In this document: piece by piece, positions 9,911 to 21,198 of the stretch | How the letters are laid out: each line of letters begins with the position of its first letter | Numbering within the stretch: position 1 is the first letter of the stretch | Source: Andreprevotia lacus DSM 23236 | Lineage (GTDB): Bacteria > Pseudomonadota > Gammaproteobacteria > Burkholderiales > Chitinibacteraceae | Reading direction: 5' to 3' | DNA: 64,000 bases | Assembly: GCF_900176275.1 (NCBI RefSeq) | Contig: NZ_FWXD01000010.1 | Location: 108,336-172,335, forward strand | Program-made: the position numbers and the translations under genes | The notes under the pieces: model-generated | The model's database searches: none | What the model saw: only the letters and a program-made list of their open reading frames with translations | What the model was told of the DNA's origin: nothing

Positions 9911-10890
9911 ACGCGCTGGCCCCGTTTGTCGACACCGCCAGCCGGCAGGAGTATTTTGCGCTGCTGCGGCTGGTGGATGCCGCATCGCCGGGCTTGCCGC
10001 CGCTGGGCCGTGCGCCGCGCCCGCAGCAAGAGGCGGTGCGGCTGTCGCAGCTGCCCGCGCTCATTTTTGCGCCGAGCGAAGTGGCCGAGGTGTGCAGCCA
10101 GCCGGGCAGCGTACCGCGCATCCGCTCGGCCGGTTTTGGCGTCTATGGCCCCAATGGCCCGCTGCAACTGCACCTGACCGAAGCCGCATGGGATCAGCTG
10201 CACAACCAGCAGGACGACAGCCTGGTTGCGTTTGCCGACGTATTCCACCAGCGCCTGCACAGCCTGTTCTACCGCGCTTGGGCAGACAGCCAGCCCGTGA
10301 TCAGTTTTGACCGCGACGGACACGGCGCCTTCACGCGCATGCTGGGCAGCCTGTGCGGCTACGGTAGTGAGACCCTGTCCAAACGCGATGCGGTCAGCGA
10401 TGCTTTCAAGCTGCTGCATGCCGGTTTCTTTGCGCGCTCGGTGCGCAGCGCGGGTGCGCTGCAGTCGCTGCTGGGTGAGCTGTTCGGCGTGCCGGTCAAG
10501 GTGCACGAGCACGTACGTGGTTATATCGAACTGGAGCCGTCGCAATGGAGCCAGCTCAGCCGCGATAACGTCGGGCTGGCGCACAGCGTGGTGCTGGGCA
10601 AACGCGTGCCGGACGTGCAATACGGCTTCGAGATCGAAATCGGCCCGCTGGATCGCCAGCAATACGAATTGTTTGCCCCTGATGGCTTTGCGATGCAGGC
10701 CCTCACCGCGCTGGTGCACAACTGGGTGGGTGTGGAGTACCGCTGGCAGGTGAAACTGCTGGCACACGCTGCCACGGCAAGGCCGCTGCAGCTGGGCAAG
10801 GGCGCGCGCCTCAGCTTTGACGGCTGGGCGCGTGATCTGAATGTGCCGCGCCAAACCTTGCAGGGCGCCACCATGGTGCACCGCCAGTGA
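9874..10890 (+). CDS. tssG: Type VI secretion baseplate subunit TssG
   Basis: A 338-aa TssG (VasB family) protein, in frame-shifted overlap with the end of tssF. The start ATG at 9874 has AAAGGA 10-15 bp upstream inside tssF. The sequence has the expected EYFALLRLVDAA helix near the N-terminus and the LARHxxG-like late region. It forms the baseplate wedge with TssF. It is the last + strand gene of this block; the next gene is on the opposite strand and ends 47 bp away. No terminator hairpin is visible between them. Confidence 0.94.
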   Translation: MAGAAGTQRADLNALAPFVDTASRQEYFALLRLVDAASPGLPPLGRAPRPQQEAVRLSQLPALIFAPSEVAEVCSQPGSVPRIRSAGFGVYGPNGPLQLHLTEAAWDQLHNQQDDSLVAFADVFHQRLHSLFYRAWADSQPVISFDRDGHGAFTRMLGSLCGYGSETLSKRDAVSDAFKLLHAGFFARSVRSAGALQSLLGELFGVPVKVHEHVRGYIELEPSQWSQLSRDNVGLAHSVVLGKRVPDVQYGFEIEIGPLDRQQYELFAPDGFAMQALTALVHNWVGVEYRWQVKLLAHAATARPLQLGKGARLSFDGWARDLNVPRQTLQGATMVHRQ

Positions 10891-10937
10891 TGAGTTGGCT
10901 CGCCTGCTTGTACGGCGCTGTGTCGGCGACCCTGGCG

Positions 10938-11699
10938 CTAGTCTTTCGGGCGGAACAGCGCGTCCAGTGCATCGTCGTCGCTGGGGCGCGACTTGGGCAC
11001 GTGGATGGCCGAACCGGCTTGCTGGCGTTGCTCCGGGTAGGCGCTCGCCTGCGGGCTGCGACTGGGGCCGCCCAGCAGCGCCAACGGGTCCAGCGAGCTG
11101 TCCACCGGCAAGGTTGGGACTGCGGGCCGCACGGTGCTGGCGCCGGCCAAACCGAACATGGCATCCAGATCGTTGCTGCTGCGTGTGCTGCTGCTACCGC
11201 CGCCCTGGGCAACGGACGTGGGGGCAGGGCCGCCGAACATGGCCAGTGGGTCTATGCTCGGGCCGCGATGCGTGCCCAGCTCGGCCAGCCGCTCGGCAGC
11301 GATGCGCGTGGCGTATTCCGTGGCAGGTTGTGTTTGCACCAGCATGGCGGGCTGCTGCGGCGCGCTGGCGGGGGCATCGGCAGGGCGCAAGGTGCCCTCC
11401 GGGGCCTGCGCAACGATCTGCATCACCGACGTACCAATCTTGATGTAATCCCCCAGCCGCAAAGTACGGGCTTCGCCCACACCCAGCGCAGTCTGGTTGA
11501 CCAGCACCGGAATCAGGTCACCCTGATCGCGAATCTGCCAGCCGGCAGGTCCGGGGCCGATGGTGGCGTGCACGGGCGATATGGCGCCGCTATCGGGCAG
11601 CACCAGATCGCAATTTGCGGCGCTGCCTACGGTGGTGTGCTCCACCAGTTTGGCGCACGAGCCGGCCGGGGTGCCGGATGAAAGCAGTTGAATGAACAT
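10938..11699 (-). CDS. Short FHA-domain protein linked to the T6SS
   Basis: A 253-aa protein from the ATG at 11697-11699; the frame continues upstream but the FHA fold starts here. The FHA domain covers about residues 1-95, with VGS (24-26), the phosphopeptide-binding SPVH (41-44) and a late VNQTAL strand. The rest is a low-complexity Pro/Ala/Gln-rich tail with no recognisable domain. FHA proteins (Fha1/TagH) read threonine phosphorylation by PpkA to trigger T6SS assembly, but those are usually about 400-500 aa with a conserved C-terminal domain, which is missing here. It runs against tssG and away from clpV, with which it shares an 81-bp divergent promoter region. Confidence 0.75.
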   Translation of the reverse strand: MFIQLLSSGTPAGSCAKLVEHTTVGSAANCDLVLPDSGAISPVHATIGPGPAGWQIRDQGDLIPVLVNQTALGVGEARTLRLGDYIKIGTSVMQIVAQAPEGTLRPADAPASAPQQPAMLVQTQPATEYATRIAAERLAELGTHRGPSIDPLAMFGGPAPTSVAQGGGSSSTRSSNDLDAMFGLAGASTVRPAVPTLPVDSSLDPLALLGGPSRSPQASAYPEQRQQAGSAIHVPKSRPSDDDALDALFRPKD

Positions 11700-11780
11700 T
11701 GAATTGAAAACCAGTTCGGAGCCGGGCCGCACAGCCCTGCATTCGGACCCCATTTTAGCATGTCGCACCGGAGATCATTG
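11700..11780. promoter_or_regulatory. Divergent promoter region between the FHA gene and clpV
   Basis: This 81-bp gap separates the start of the FHA gene (-) from clpV (+) and must contain both start signals unless the genes are read from elsewhere. A clear ribosome site for clpV (GGAG, 11770-11773) lies 7 bp before its ATG. I see no convincing -35/-10 pair. Confidence 0.4.
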
Positions 11781-14402
11781 ATGGCCGATATCAGCCGCAC
11801 CGCCTTGTTCGAGAAACTGGACCGCACGCTGTTCGAGGCACTGGAAAGCGCAACGCTTTTTGCCCGCTATCGCGGCAATCCGCGCGTGGAAATTGCGCAC
11901 TGGCTGAACCAGTTGCTGCAACTGAGCGGGTCTGACCTGCACCAGATTGCCAAGGCATTCGACGTTGATCTGGGCAAGCTGTCGGCCGATTTCACTGCGC
12001 TGATGGGCAAGCTGCCGCAAAACGCCAGCGGCGTGGATTTTTCTGGCGAGCTGGAGCATGCGGTCGAGAAGGCGTGGATGTATGCCTCGCTCAAGTACGG
12101 TGCGGCGCGCATTCGCGGCGCCCACTTGCTGGTGGCCATCCTGTCTGACGCGACCATGCGCAGCGATCTGTTCCGCATCAGCAGCGAGTTGCGCCGGCTG
12201 GACGTGGATACGCTGACCGAGCGCTGGGGCAGCATCCTGAACGGCTCGCCGGAAGGCAATGAAGTGATCGAGGCAGCACCGGTTGCCGGCGGTGAAGGCG
12301 AGCAGGGCGGCATGCCGGGCAGCCGTGGCGATGCGCTCAAGCGCTACACCACCGACCTGACCGAACAGGCGCGCTCGGGCAAGATGGACCCGGTATCCGG
12401 CCGCGAAGACGAAATCCGCCAGATGATCGACATCCTGATCCGCCGCCGCCAGAATAACCCGCTGCTGACCGGCGAAGCCGGTGTCGGCAAGACTGCGGTG
12501 GTGGAAGGGCTGGCGCAGCGCATCGTCGAGGGTAGCGTGCCCGAGCCGCTGCGCAATGTGCGCCTGCTGGCGCTGGACATCGGCATGATGCAGGCCGGTG
12601 CTGGCGTGAAGGGCGAGTTCGAGAGCCGCCTCAAGCAGATCATCAACGAAGTGCATGCGTCCGAGCAGCCCATCATCCTGTTCATCGACGAAGCCCACAC
12701 GTTGATCGGTGCCGGCGGCGCCAGCGGCACGGGCGATGCGGCCAACCTGCTCAAGCCGGCGCTGGCGCGCGGCGAGCTGCGTACCGTGGCTGCAACGACC
12801 TGGAGCGAATACAAGCGCTATATCGAGAAAGACCCGGCGCTGACCCGCCGCTTCCAGGTGGTGCAGGTGCACGAGCCGGATGAAGACAAGGCCATTGGCA
12901 TGCTGCGCTCGGTTGCGGCCCATTTGCAGCGTCACCACCGCGTGTTCCTGCTGGATGAGGCTGTCGAAGCGGCGGTCAAGTTGTCGCACCGCTATATCCC
13001 GGCACGCCAGTTGCCGGACAAGGCGGTCAGCCTGCTCGATACTGCTTGCTCGCGCGTGGCGGTCAGCCAGTCGCAGCAACCGGCCGAGCTGGAACGTCTG
13101 CACGCCGGCATTGCCCGCGCGCATGAAACACTGGCCATGCTGGAAGAGGAACAAAAGCACGGCATCGATCACAGCGAGCGTGTGAACAGCCTGCGTGCCG
13201 GCATCGATGCCGACGAGGCGGCCGCGCAGGTCATGACTGAGCGCTGGCAGGCCGAACAGGTGCTGGTGCAGGAGCTGGCTGATCTGGGCAACGCCATCCG
13301 CGAAAATCCGGACGATGCCGAACCGCGCGAAGCCTATGTGGCGGTGAAGCAGAAGCTGGAAGCGCTGCAGCAGGAGAACAAGCTGGTGCACCCGTGCGTG
13401 GACGGCGCTGCCGTGGCGGCCGTGGTGGCAGACTGGACCGGTATTCCGGTGGGCCGCATGGTGCGTGATGAAACCAGCGCCATCCTGCAACTGCCGCAAG
13501 ACCTGGCCCGCCGCGTGGTGGGGCAAGACCACGCGCTGCAGGAAATCAGCCGTCAGGTGCAGATTGCCCGTGCCGGTCTGGAAGACCCGGTGAAACCGAC
13601 CGGCGTGTTCATGCTGGTGGGGCCATCCGGTGTCGGCAAGACCGAAACCGCGCTGGCGCTGGCCGAGCTGCTGTATGGCGGCGAGGAAAACCTCATCTGC
13701 ATCAATATGAGCGAGTATCAGGAATCGCATACCGTCTCGACGCTGAAGGGTGCGCCTCCCGGCTATGTCGGCTATGGCGAGGGCGGCGTACTGACCGAGG
13801 CGGTGCGCCGCCGTCCGTACAGCGTGGTGCTGCTGGACGAAGTGGAAAAGGCCCACCCGGACGTGCACGAGCTGTTCTTCCAGGTGTTCGACAAGGGCTG
13901 GATGGAAGACGGCGAAGGTCGCTATATCGACTTCCGCAACACGCTGATCCTGCTCACCTCCAACGTCGGCAGCGAAGAGTTGATCCGTCTGTGTGCCGAC
14001 CCCGAGCTGGCGCCACCGCCGGCCGTGCTGGCGCAAGAACTGCGCGAGCCGCTGCGCAAGGTCTTCCCGGCCGCCTTCCTGGGGCGCTTGAACGTGGTGC
14101 CGTACTACCCACTGTCCGACGATGTGTTGCAGCAGCTGGTGGCGCACAAGCTGCGCCGCATTGCCGAGCGACTGCAAACCCGTCACCAGCTCAAGCTGGA
14201 ATGGGACGACGCGGTGCTGGCCGAGCTGCGCGCCCGCTGCAATCAGGTGGAAAGCGGGGGCCGTATCATCGACGCACTGCTCAACCGCCTGGTGCTGACC
14301 GAGCTGAGCCTGAAATTGCTGGCCGGCAACGACACGCATCAGCCGGGCGATACCATCCGCATCGTCTGCAACGACGGGCATATCGTGCTGCAAGATGCTT
14401 GA
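11781..14402 (+). CDS. clpV: Type VI secretion AAA+ ATPase ClpV/TssH
   Basis: An 873-aa ClpB-like ATPase that disassembles the contracted TssBC sheath for reuse. The start is the ATG at 11781 (MADISRTALFEKLD), 7 bp after GGAG. Domains in order: N domain (1-160, the part that recognises the TssC/VipB helix), AAA1 with Walker A GEAGVGKT (about 230-237) and Walker B ILFIDEAHT (about 296-304), a coiled middle domain (about 410-540), and AAA2 with Walker A GPSGVGKT (about 612-619) and Walker B LLDEVEKAH. The N-terminal start FEKLD and position in the T6SS cluster separate it from housekeeping ClpB. Confidence 0.96.
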   Translation: MADISRTALFEKLDRTLFEALESATLFARYRGNPRVEIAHWLNQLLQLSGSDLHQIAKAFDVDLGKLSADFTALMGKLPQNASGVDFSGELEHAVEKAWMYASLKYGAARIRGAHLLVAILSDATMRSDLFRISSELRRLDVDTLTERWGSILNGSPEGNEVIEAAPVAGGEGEQGGMPGSRGDALKRYTTDLTEQARSGKMDPVSGREDEIRQMIDILIRRRQNNPLLTGEAGVGKTAVVEGLAQRIVEGSVPEPLRNVRLLALDIGMMQAGAGVKGEFESRLKQIINEVHASEQPIILFIDEAHTLIGAGGASGTGDAANLLKPALARGELRTVAATTWSEYKRYIEKDPALTRRFQVVQVHEPDEDKAIGMLRSVAAHLQRHHRVFLLDEAVEAAVKLSHRYIPARQLPDKAVSLLDTACSRVAVSQSQQPAELERLHAGIARAHETLAMLEEEQKHGIDHSERVNSLRAGIDADEAAAQVMTERWQAEQVLVQELADLGNAIRENPDDAEPREAYVAVKQKLEALQQENKLVHPCVDGAAVAAVVADWTGIPVGRMVRDETSAILQLPQDLARRVVGQDHALQEISRQVQIARAGLEDPVKPTGVFMLVGPSGVGKTETALALAELLYGGEENLICINMSEYQESHTVSTLKGAPPGYVGYGEGGVLTEAVRRRPYSVVLLDEVEKAHPDVHELFFQVFDKGWMEDGEGRYIDFRNTLILLTSNVGSEELIRLCADPELAPPPAVLAQELREPLRKVFPAAFLGRLNVVPYYPLSDDVLQQLVAHKLRRIAERLQTRHQLKLEWDDAVLAELRARCNQVESGGRIIDALLNRLVLTELSLKLLAGNDTHQPGDTIRIVCNDGHIVLQDA

Positions 14403-14422
14403 TTACTGATCCGCTGATTATC

Positions 14423-14456
14423 AAAAAGCCCCGCGTGATGTACGCGGGGCTTTTTG
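14423..14456. terminator. Bidirectional terminator between clpV and leuA
   Basis: A 9-bp GC-rich stem (GCCCCGCGT at 14428-14436, ACGCGGGGC at 14442-14450) with a 5-nt loop is flanked by AAAAA on the left and TTTTT on the right. It therefore works as an intrinsic terminator on both strands, for clpV on + and leuA on -. Confidence 0.93.
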
Positions 14457-14475
14457 TTTGGTACCGCTGCCGGTT

Positions 14476-16185
14476 TCAGTTTGCCGTAGCAGCCTCTGTC
14501 GATTTGGATGCTGCGCTCACCGTTGCCTGGCGGTTGACGCCACACAGCAGCGCCTTGATGGCAGCCGCAACGATGTTGCGATCGGTGCCGGCACCAAAGC
14601 CTGCGGCATTGCCGTCTACGCGCATTTCCACGTAGCAGGCCGCCTCGGCATCGGCACCGCCCTTCAGTGCGTGCTCGTGGTAATCGACTACGGCGACATC
14701 GATGCCACTGGCGCTGCGGAATGCAGCCACAAAGGCGTCAATCGGGCCATTGCCCTTGCCGATCACCAGCTGGCGCTGGCCGTTGTGCTGCACTTCCACC
14801 TCGATTTCCACCGTGCCGCCGTTGGCGTCGCTGCGCTCCTCCAGGCTGTGGCGCAGGTATTGCCACGGGGTGTTGCGGTCGAGGTACTCGTTGCGCAGGA
14901 TGCCCATGATGTCGTCCGGGCGCACTTCGCGGCCGGTGGCATCGCTCACCTGCTGGATGGCGCGGCTGAACTCGATCTGCATGCGGCGTGGCAATTCAAA
15001 ACCGTATTCCTGCTGCAACAGATAGGCCACGCCGCCCTTGCCGGACTGGCTGTTGACGCGGATCACCGCATCGTAGCTGCGGCCAAGGTCGGCCGGGTCG
15101 AGCGGCAAATAGGGCAACTCCCAGATTTCCCCTTCGACGCGGCGGGCAAAGCCCTTCTTGATCGCGTCCTGGTGCGAGCCGGAAAACGCCGTGAACACCA
15201 GGTCGCCGGCATAGGGGTGGCGCGGGTGTACCGGCAACTGCGTGCAGTATTCGGCGGTGTGGCGGATGGCGTCGATGTCCGAAAAATCGAGGCCCGGATC
15301 GACGCCCTGGCTATAGAGGTTGAGCGCAAGGGTGACGAGATCGACATTGCCGGTGCGCTCGCCACTGCCGAACAAGCAACCTTCCACCCGGTCGGCGCCG
15401 GCCATCACGGCCAGCTCGGCCGCAGCCACCGCGCAACCGCGGTCGTTGTGCGGGTGCACGGACAGGATGATGCTGTCGCGCCGCTCGATATTGCGGCTCA
15501 TCCACTCGATCTGGTCGGCATAGGTATTGGGCGTGCTCATCTCCACCGTGGCGGGCAGGTTGATGATCATCTTGTGCTGCGGCGTGGGCTGCCAGGTGGC
15601 GCTGACGGCATCACACACTTCCTTGGCGTAGTCGATTTCGGTGGCCGAGAAGGTCTCGGGCGAATACTGGTAGACCCATTCGGTTTCCGGATGGCTGGCA
15701 GTGATTTCCTTGACGAGGCGGGTGGCCTCGACCGCGATGCGCTTCGATCCGGCCTGATCGGTATCGAACACGATGCGGCGGAAATTGGGTGCGAGCGCGT
15801 TATATACGTGCACGATGGCACGGCGCGCGCCAATCAATGATTCGATGGTGCGGCGGATCAAGTCCTCACGCGCCTGTGTGAGCACCTCGATGGTCACGTC
15901 ATCCGGAATGCGCTTTTCCTCGATCAAGCGGCGCACAAAGTCGAAATCGGTTTGCGAGGCGGAAGGAAACGCGACCTCGATCTCCTTGAAACCGATCGCT
16001 ACCAGCGTTTCGAACATCTTCAGCTTCTTGTCCACGCTCATCGGCTCGATCAGCGCCTGGTTGCCGTCGCGCAGGTCGGTGCTCATCCAGATCGGTGCCT
16101 TGCTGATGACCTGGTTGGGCCAAGTGCGGTCGGGCAGGGCGATGGGCTGGAATGCGCGGTATTTGCTGGCGGGGTTCTTGAGCAT
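14476..16185 (-). CDS. leuA: 2-isopropylmalate synthase, long (type 2) form
   Basis: A 569-aa enzyme that condenses acetyl-CoA with 2-oxoisovalerate, the first committed step of leucine synthesis. The DRE-TIM signature [11 protein letters not shown] is near residue 40, the metal-binding HPHNDRG is in the barrel, and the C-terminal third is the LeuA allosteric (leucine-binding) domain. The start at 16185 ([12 protein letters not shown]) has GAGGTG 5 bp upstream; the longer frame to 16266 lacks family similarity. The opening [16 protein letters not shown] marks the yeast/actinobacterial-type LeuA rather than the E. coli type. It stands alone with no other leu genes nearby. Confidence 0.95.
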   Translation of the reverse strand: MLKNPASKYRAFQPIALPDRTWPNQVISKAPIWMSTDLRDGNQALIEPMSVDKKLKMFETLVAIGFKEIEVAFPSASQTDFDFVRRLIEEKRIPDDVTIEVLTQAREDLIRRTIESLIGARRAIVHVYNALAPNFRRIVFDTDQAGSKRIAVEATRLVKEITASHPETEWVYQYSPETFSATEIDYAKEVCDAVSATWQPTPQHKMIINLPATVEMSTPNTYADQIEWMSRNIERRDSIILSVHPHNDRGCAVAAAELAVMAGADRVEGCLFGSGERTGNVDLVTLALNLYSQGVDPGLDFSDIDAIRHTAEYCTQLPVHPRHPYAGDLVFTAFSGSHQDAIKKGFARRVEGEIWELPYLPLDPADLGRSYDAVIRVNSQSGKGGVAYLLQQEYGFELPRRMQIEFSRAIQQVSDATGREVRPDDIMGILRNEYLDRNTPWQYLRHSLEERSDANGGTVEIEVEVQHNGQRQLVIGKGNGPIDAFVAAFRSASGIDVAVVDYHEHALKGGADAEAACYVEMRVDGNAAGFGAGTDRNIVAAAIKALLCGVNRQATVSAASKSTEAATAN

Positions 16186-16443
16186 GGTGCACCTCGTCTT
16201 GGACAAAAAGTGATGTATTTGCTGCTGCGTTGCATCATTAATGCAAATTTGGCGACGTATTGTCAAATTTTTCTTGTGCGACTATTGGGTTTGATGAGAT
16301 TTCTTAGTTGGTTTTTGGACAAAATGTATTTTTGTCGTATGTTTATGCGATTTTTATATCTATTGCCCGGCTTTTAGCGCCGTCTTTACACCACCTTCCT
16401 TACAGTGCAATCAGGCCAAACCCACTGAACCTGGAGCATTGTC
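16186..16443. promoter_or_regulatory. AT-rich leuA / kdp divergent intergenic region
   Basis: This 258-bp stretch, more AT-rich than its surroundings, separates leuA (-) from the kdp operon (+). It holds the leuA promoter described separately. Two imperfect direct repeats, TTGGACAAAA followed by TGTATTT, occur at 16199-16220 and 16315-16331. T-rich elements nearer the kdp start (CGATTTTTATATC around 16348-16360 and GTCTTTACACCACC around 16382-16395) resemble the T-rich KdpE box of E. coli, but this is a by-eye comparison. A kdp promoter controlled by KdpE is expected here. Confidence 0.4.
16230..16266 (-). promoter_or_regulatory. Predicted leuA promoter with palindromic operator
   Basis: On the minus strand a TTGACA (-35, 16261-16266) is followed after 17 bp by CATTAA (-10, 16238-16243). 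The -10 is inside a perfect inverted repeat, TTGCAT-N5-ATGCAA (16230-16246). This places a likely repressor site over the promoter, about 45 bp before the leuA start. The regulator is unknown. No leucine-rich leader peptide or attenuator is visible. Confidence 0.5.
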
Positions 16444-16536
16444 ATGGACCTGCTTTACATCGCTGTCACAGCCGCCTTTGCCGGTTTGACGCTGTTGTTC
16501 ATCTACCTGTGTGACCAAGCCGGGAGCGCACGATGA
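16444..16536 (+). CDS. 30-aa membrane peptide upstream of kdpF
   Basis: A short gene encoding a 30-residue peptide that begins MDLLYIAVTAAFAGL and has one hydrophobic segment followed by a short polar tail (CDQAGSAR). GGAG lies 8 bp before the ATG (16433-16436). Its stop overlaps the kdpF start by ATGA, so the two are translationally coupled. Small MD-LY-type peptides in this position are seen ahead of kdpF in other proteobacteria and have no established function; a role in the Kdp complex or in tuning its translation is only an inference. Confidence 0.7.
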   Translation: MDLLYIAVTAAFAGLTLLFIYLCDQAGSAR

Positions 16537-16622
16537 ACCTGATCATTTGGCTGGCCGGTGCGGCCGCCGTCTTCCTGCTGGTGTACCTGTTCTATGCGCT
16601 GATCAAACCGGAGCGCTTTTAA
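16533..16622 (+). CDS. kdpF: Potassium-transporting ATPase subunit KdpF
   Basis: A 29-aa single-span membrane peptide, starting MNLIIWLAGAAAVFLLVYL and ending in the diagnostic KPERF. KdpF stabilises the KdpABC complex. It overlaps the upstream peptide gene by 4 bp and is followed immediately by kdpA, whose ATG begins at the next base after its stop. Confidence 0.93.
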   Translation: MNLIIWLAGAAAVFLLVYLFYALIKPERF

Positions 16623-18413
16623 ATGCAAACCAATGCCGTACTTCAACTCGTGCTCTATCTGGCTGTGCTGCTGGCGCTGGCCTGGCCGCTGGGCGCGCAT
16701 ATCCAGAAGGTTTTTTCCGATGAAACCCCGCGCTACATGCGCTGGCTGGCGCCGCTGGAGCGCCTGTTTTACCGCCTCGCCGGCGTAAAGGCTGATGAAG
16801 AAGCAGGCTGGAAGGGCTATGCCATCGGCCTGATCCTGTTCAACCTGATTGGCGTCGTTGCTGTCTATGCGTTGCAGCGCCTGCAGGGCGTGCTGCCGTT
16901 CAACCCGCAGGGCCTGGGCGCGGTGTCGCCTGACTCTTCGTTCAACACGGCGATTTCCTTCGTCACCAATACCAACTGGCAGGGCTACGGTGGCGAAACC
17001 ACTATGAGCTATCTGACACAGATGCTGGTGCTGACGGTGCAGAACTTCCTGTCTGCCGCCACCGGCATCGCCGTGGCGATTGCGCTGATTCGCGGTTTTG
17101 CACGCAAGAGCAGTGCCACCATCGGCAATGTGTGGGTGGACATCACCCGTGCCACGCTCTATGTGCTGCTGCCGCTGTCCATCGTGTTTGCCGTGGCGCT
17201 GTCCGGGCAGGGCGTGATCCAGAACTTCAAGCCCTATCAGGACGTGCATACCGTCGAGGCCACCACCTTCCAGCAACCCAAGCTGGATGCGCAAGGCAAT
17301 GCACTCAAGGACGCCAAGGGCAACCCGGTGCTGGAAGACGTGACCACCACCACGCAAACGCTGGCGCAAGGCCCGGTGGCATCGCAAGAAGCGATCAAGA
17401 TGATAGGCACCAATGGTGGCGGCTTCTTCAATGCCAACTCGGCTCATCCGTATGAGAACCCGACGCCGCTGGCCAACTTCCTGCAGATGATCGCCATCTT
17501 CCTGGTGCCGGCCTCGCTGTGCTTCGTGTTTGGCCGCATGGTGGGTGACCGCCGGCAGGGCTGGGCGGTATTGGCGGCAATGACGCTGATCTTCGTACTG
17601 GCCTATGGCGCACTGGTTTCGGCTGAAATTGCCGGCAACCCGGCGCTGCAGCAGGCGGGGGCGGGCAGCGCGCTGAACATGGAAGGCAAGGAAACGCGCT
17701 TTGGCGTCGTGGCATCCAGCCTGTTTGCCACCATCACCACGGCGGCATCGTGCGGCGCGGTCAATACCATGCACGATTCGCTCACCCCGCTGGGCGGTAT
17801 GGTGCCCACCTTGCTGATGCAACTGGGTGAAGTGGTGTTCGGCGGCGTGGGCTCGGGTCTGTACGGCATGCTGGTGTTTGCCATCCTGGCCGTGTTCATC
17901 GCCGGCCTGATGGTGGGCCGCACGCCCGAATACCTGGGCAAGAAGATCGAATCGTTCGAGATGAAGATGACGGCGGTGGCCATTCTGGTTACGCCCATCC
18001 TGGTGCTGGCCGGCACTGCCATTGCGGTGCTGGCCACGGCTGGCAAGGCAGGCATTGCCAACCCGGGTGCGCATGGTTTCTCGGAAATCCTCTACGCGCT
18101 GTCGAGCGCGGCCAACAACAACGGCTCGGCCTTTGCCGGTCTGTCTGCCAACACGCAGTTCTACAACGTGCTGCTGGGTGTGGCGATGTGGTTCGGCCGC
18201 TTCTGGATGATCGTGCCCATCCTGGCCATTGCCGGCTCGCTGGCGGCCAAAAAGCGGCTGAATGCCAACGCCGGCACTCTGCCCACGCATGGCCCGCTGT
18301 TCGTGCTGCTGCTGATTGGCTCGGTATTGCTGGTGGGGGCGCTCAACTATATCCCGGCACTGGCGCTGGGGCCGATTGTCGAGCACCTGCAAATGGCTGT
18401 GGTTCATCACTGA
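16623..18413 (+). CDS. kdpA: Potassium-transporting ATPase subunit KdpA
   Basis: A 596-aa polytopic inner-membrane protein, the K+ channel-like subunit. The four pore loops of the superfamily are visible: [43 protein letters not shown] and [13 protein letters not shown], giving the selectivity filter glycines. About ten membrane spans are expected. The start at 16623 abuts the kdpF stop. Length matches E. coli KdpA (557 aa) plus a larger loop around residues 205-240 that is rich in T/V/Q. Confidence 0.97.
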   Translation: MQTNAVLQLVLYLAVLLALAWPLGAHIQKVFSDETPRYMRWLAPLERLFYRLAGVKADEEAGWKGYAIGLILFNLIGVVAVYALQRLQGVLPFNPQGLGAVSPDSSFNTAISFVTNTNWQGYGGETTMSYLTQMLVLTVQNFLSAATGIAVAIALIRGFARKSSATIGNVWVDITRATLYVLLPLSIVFAVALSGQGVIQNFKPYQDVHTVEATTFQQPKLDAQGNALKDAKGNPVLEDVTTTTQTLAQGPVASQEAIKMIGTNGGGFFNANSAHPYENPTPLANFLQMIAIFLVPASLCFVFGRMVGDRRQGWAVLAAMTLIFVLAYGALVSAEIAGNPALQQAGAGSALNMEGKETRFGVVASSLFATITTAASCGAVNTMHDSLTPLGGMVPTLLMQLGEVVFGGVGSGLYGMLVFAILAVFIAGLMVGRTPEYLGKKIESFEMKMTAVAILVTPILVLAGTAIAVLATAGKAGIANPGAHGFSEILYALSSAANNNGSAFAGLSANTQFYNVLLGVAMWFGRFWMIVPILAIAGSLAAKKRLNANAGTLPTHGPLFVLLLIGSVLLVGALNYIPALALGPIVEHLQMAVVHH

Positions 18414-18444
18414 GCCGGTAGCTTGCGTCCAAAGGATAAACAAA

Positions 18445-20505
<2,061 letters not shown>

Positions 20506-20509
20506 CGCA

Positions 20510-20534
20510 TGGGCCGGCCCATGGTGGCCGGCCA
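20510..20534 (+). repeat. Two adjacent GGCCGGCC palindromes between kdpB and kdpC
   Basis: TGGGCCGGCCCA (20510-20521) and TGGCCGGCCA (20525-20534) lie in tandem, 3 bp apart, in the 56-bp gap between kdpB and kdpC. Each can fold only as a very short hairpin, but together they might form a longer imperfect stem in the mRNA. No U-run follows, so this is not an intrinsic terminator. Confidence 0.6.
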
Positions 20535-20561
20535 CAAGAAAACCGAATGAGGATACACATC

Positions 20562-21134
20562 ATGAAAAACCATCTTCGCCCCGCACTGGTGCTGTTTGGC
20601 GCACTGACGCTGTTGACCGGCGTGCTGTACCCGGCGCTGGTCACCGGCATTGCGCAGGCCGCGTTTCCGCAAGCAGCCAATGGCAGCCTGATTGAACGCG
20701 ACGGCAAGGCAGTCGGCTCCAGCCTGATCGGGCAGAACTTCAGCTCGCCGCGCTATTTCTGGGGTCGCCCGTCGGCCACCGGCCCGATGCCGTATAACGG
20801 CGCCAATTCGTCCGGCTCCAACCAGGGGCCGACCAATCCGGCGCTGGCTGACGCGGTGAAGGCGCGCGTGGCCGCGCTCAAGGCGGCTGATCCGGCCAAT
20901 ACCGCAGCGGTGCCGGTTGATCTGATCACCGCCTCGGCCAGCGGGCTGGACCCGCACATCAGCCCCGAAGCGGCTGCTTACCAGCTCAAGCGTGTGGCAG
21001 TGGCGCGCAAGCTGCAGATCGAGCGTGTGCAGGCGCTGATCGATGCGCATACCGAGGGGCGCCAGTGGGGGCTGCTGGGCGAGCCGCGCGTGAATGTGCT
21101 GGCACTCAATATGGCGCTGGATGCCGAGCGCTGA
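20562..21134 (+). CDS. kdpC: Potassium-transporting ATPase subunit KdpC
   Basis: A 190-aa protein with one N-terminal membrane span (about residues 8-30, [21 protein letters not shown]) and a periplasmic domain with the family motifs [16 protein letters not shown] and [10 protein letters not shown]. KdpC is the periplasmic-facing stabiliser of KdpB. The ATG at 20562 follows GAGGA by 9 bp; an upstream in-frame ATG at 20547 would only add five residues and has a poorer site. Confidence 0.96.
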   Translation: MKNHLRPALVLFGALTLLTGVLYPALVTGIAQAAFPQAANGSLIERDGKAVGSSLIGQNFSSPRYFWGRPSATGPMPYNGANSSGSNQGPTNPALADAVKARVAALKAADPANTAAVPVDLITASASGLDPHISPEAAAYQLKRVAVARKLQIERVQALIDAHTEGRQWGLLGEPRVNVLALNMALDAER

Positions 21135-21170
21135 GCCTGCTGACCGCGCTGTCAGCGTGCAATGAGATAT

Positions 21171-21192
21171 ACGCCGGGCACTGGCCCGGCGT
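21171..21192 (+). promoter_or_regulatory. Hairpin just ahead of kdpD
   Basis: A perfect 9-bp stem, ACGCCGGGC (21171-21179) and GCCCGGCGT (21184-21192) with a 4-nt ACTG loop, sits 6 bp before the kdpD ATG. It has no U-run and occupies the place of the ribosome-binding site, so it may lower kdpD translation relative to kdpABC or mark an mRNA processing point. Confidence 0.55.
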
Positions 21193-21198
21193 CAGACT

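Noticed and set aside
7910..9985. Long minus-strand frame (691 codons) opposite tssF
   Set aside because: It lies on the antisense strand of a well-recognised gene and has a His/Gln/Arg-rich composition typical of antisense frames in GC-rich DNA. No motif was seen.
11775..14393. Long minus-strand frame (872 codons) opposite clpV
   Set aside because: Mirror of the ClpV coding frame with no domain pattern; composition is that of antisense GC-rich DNA.
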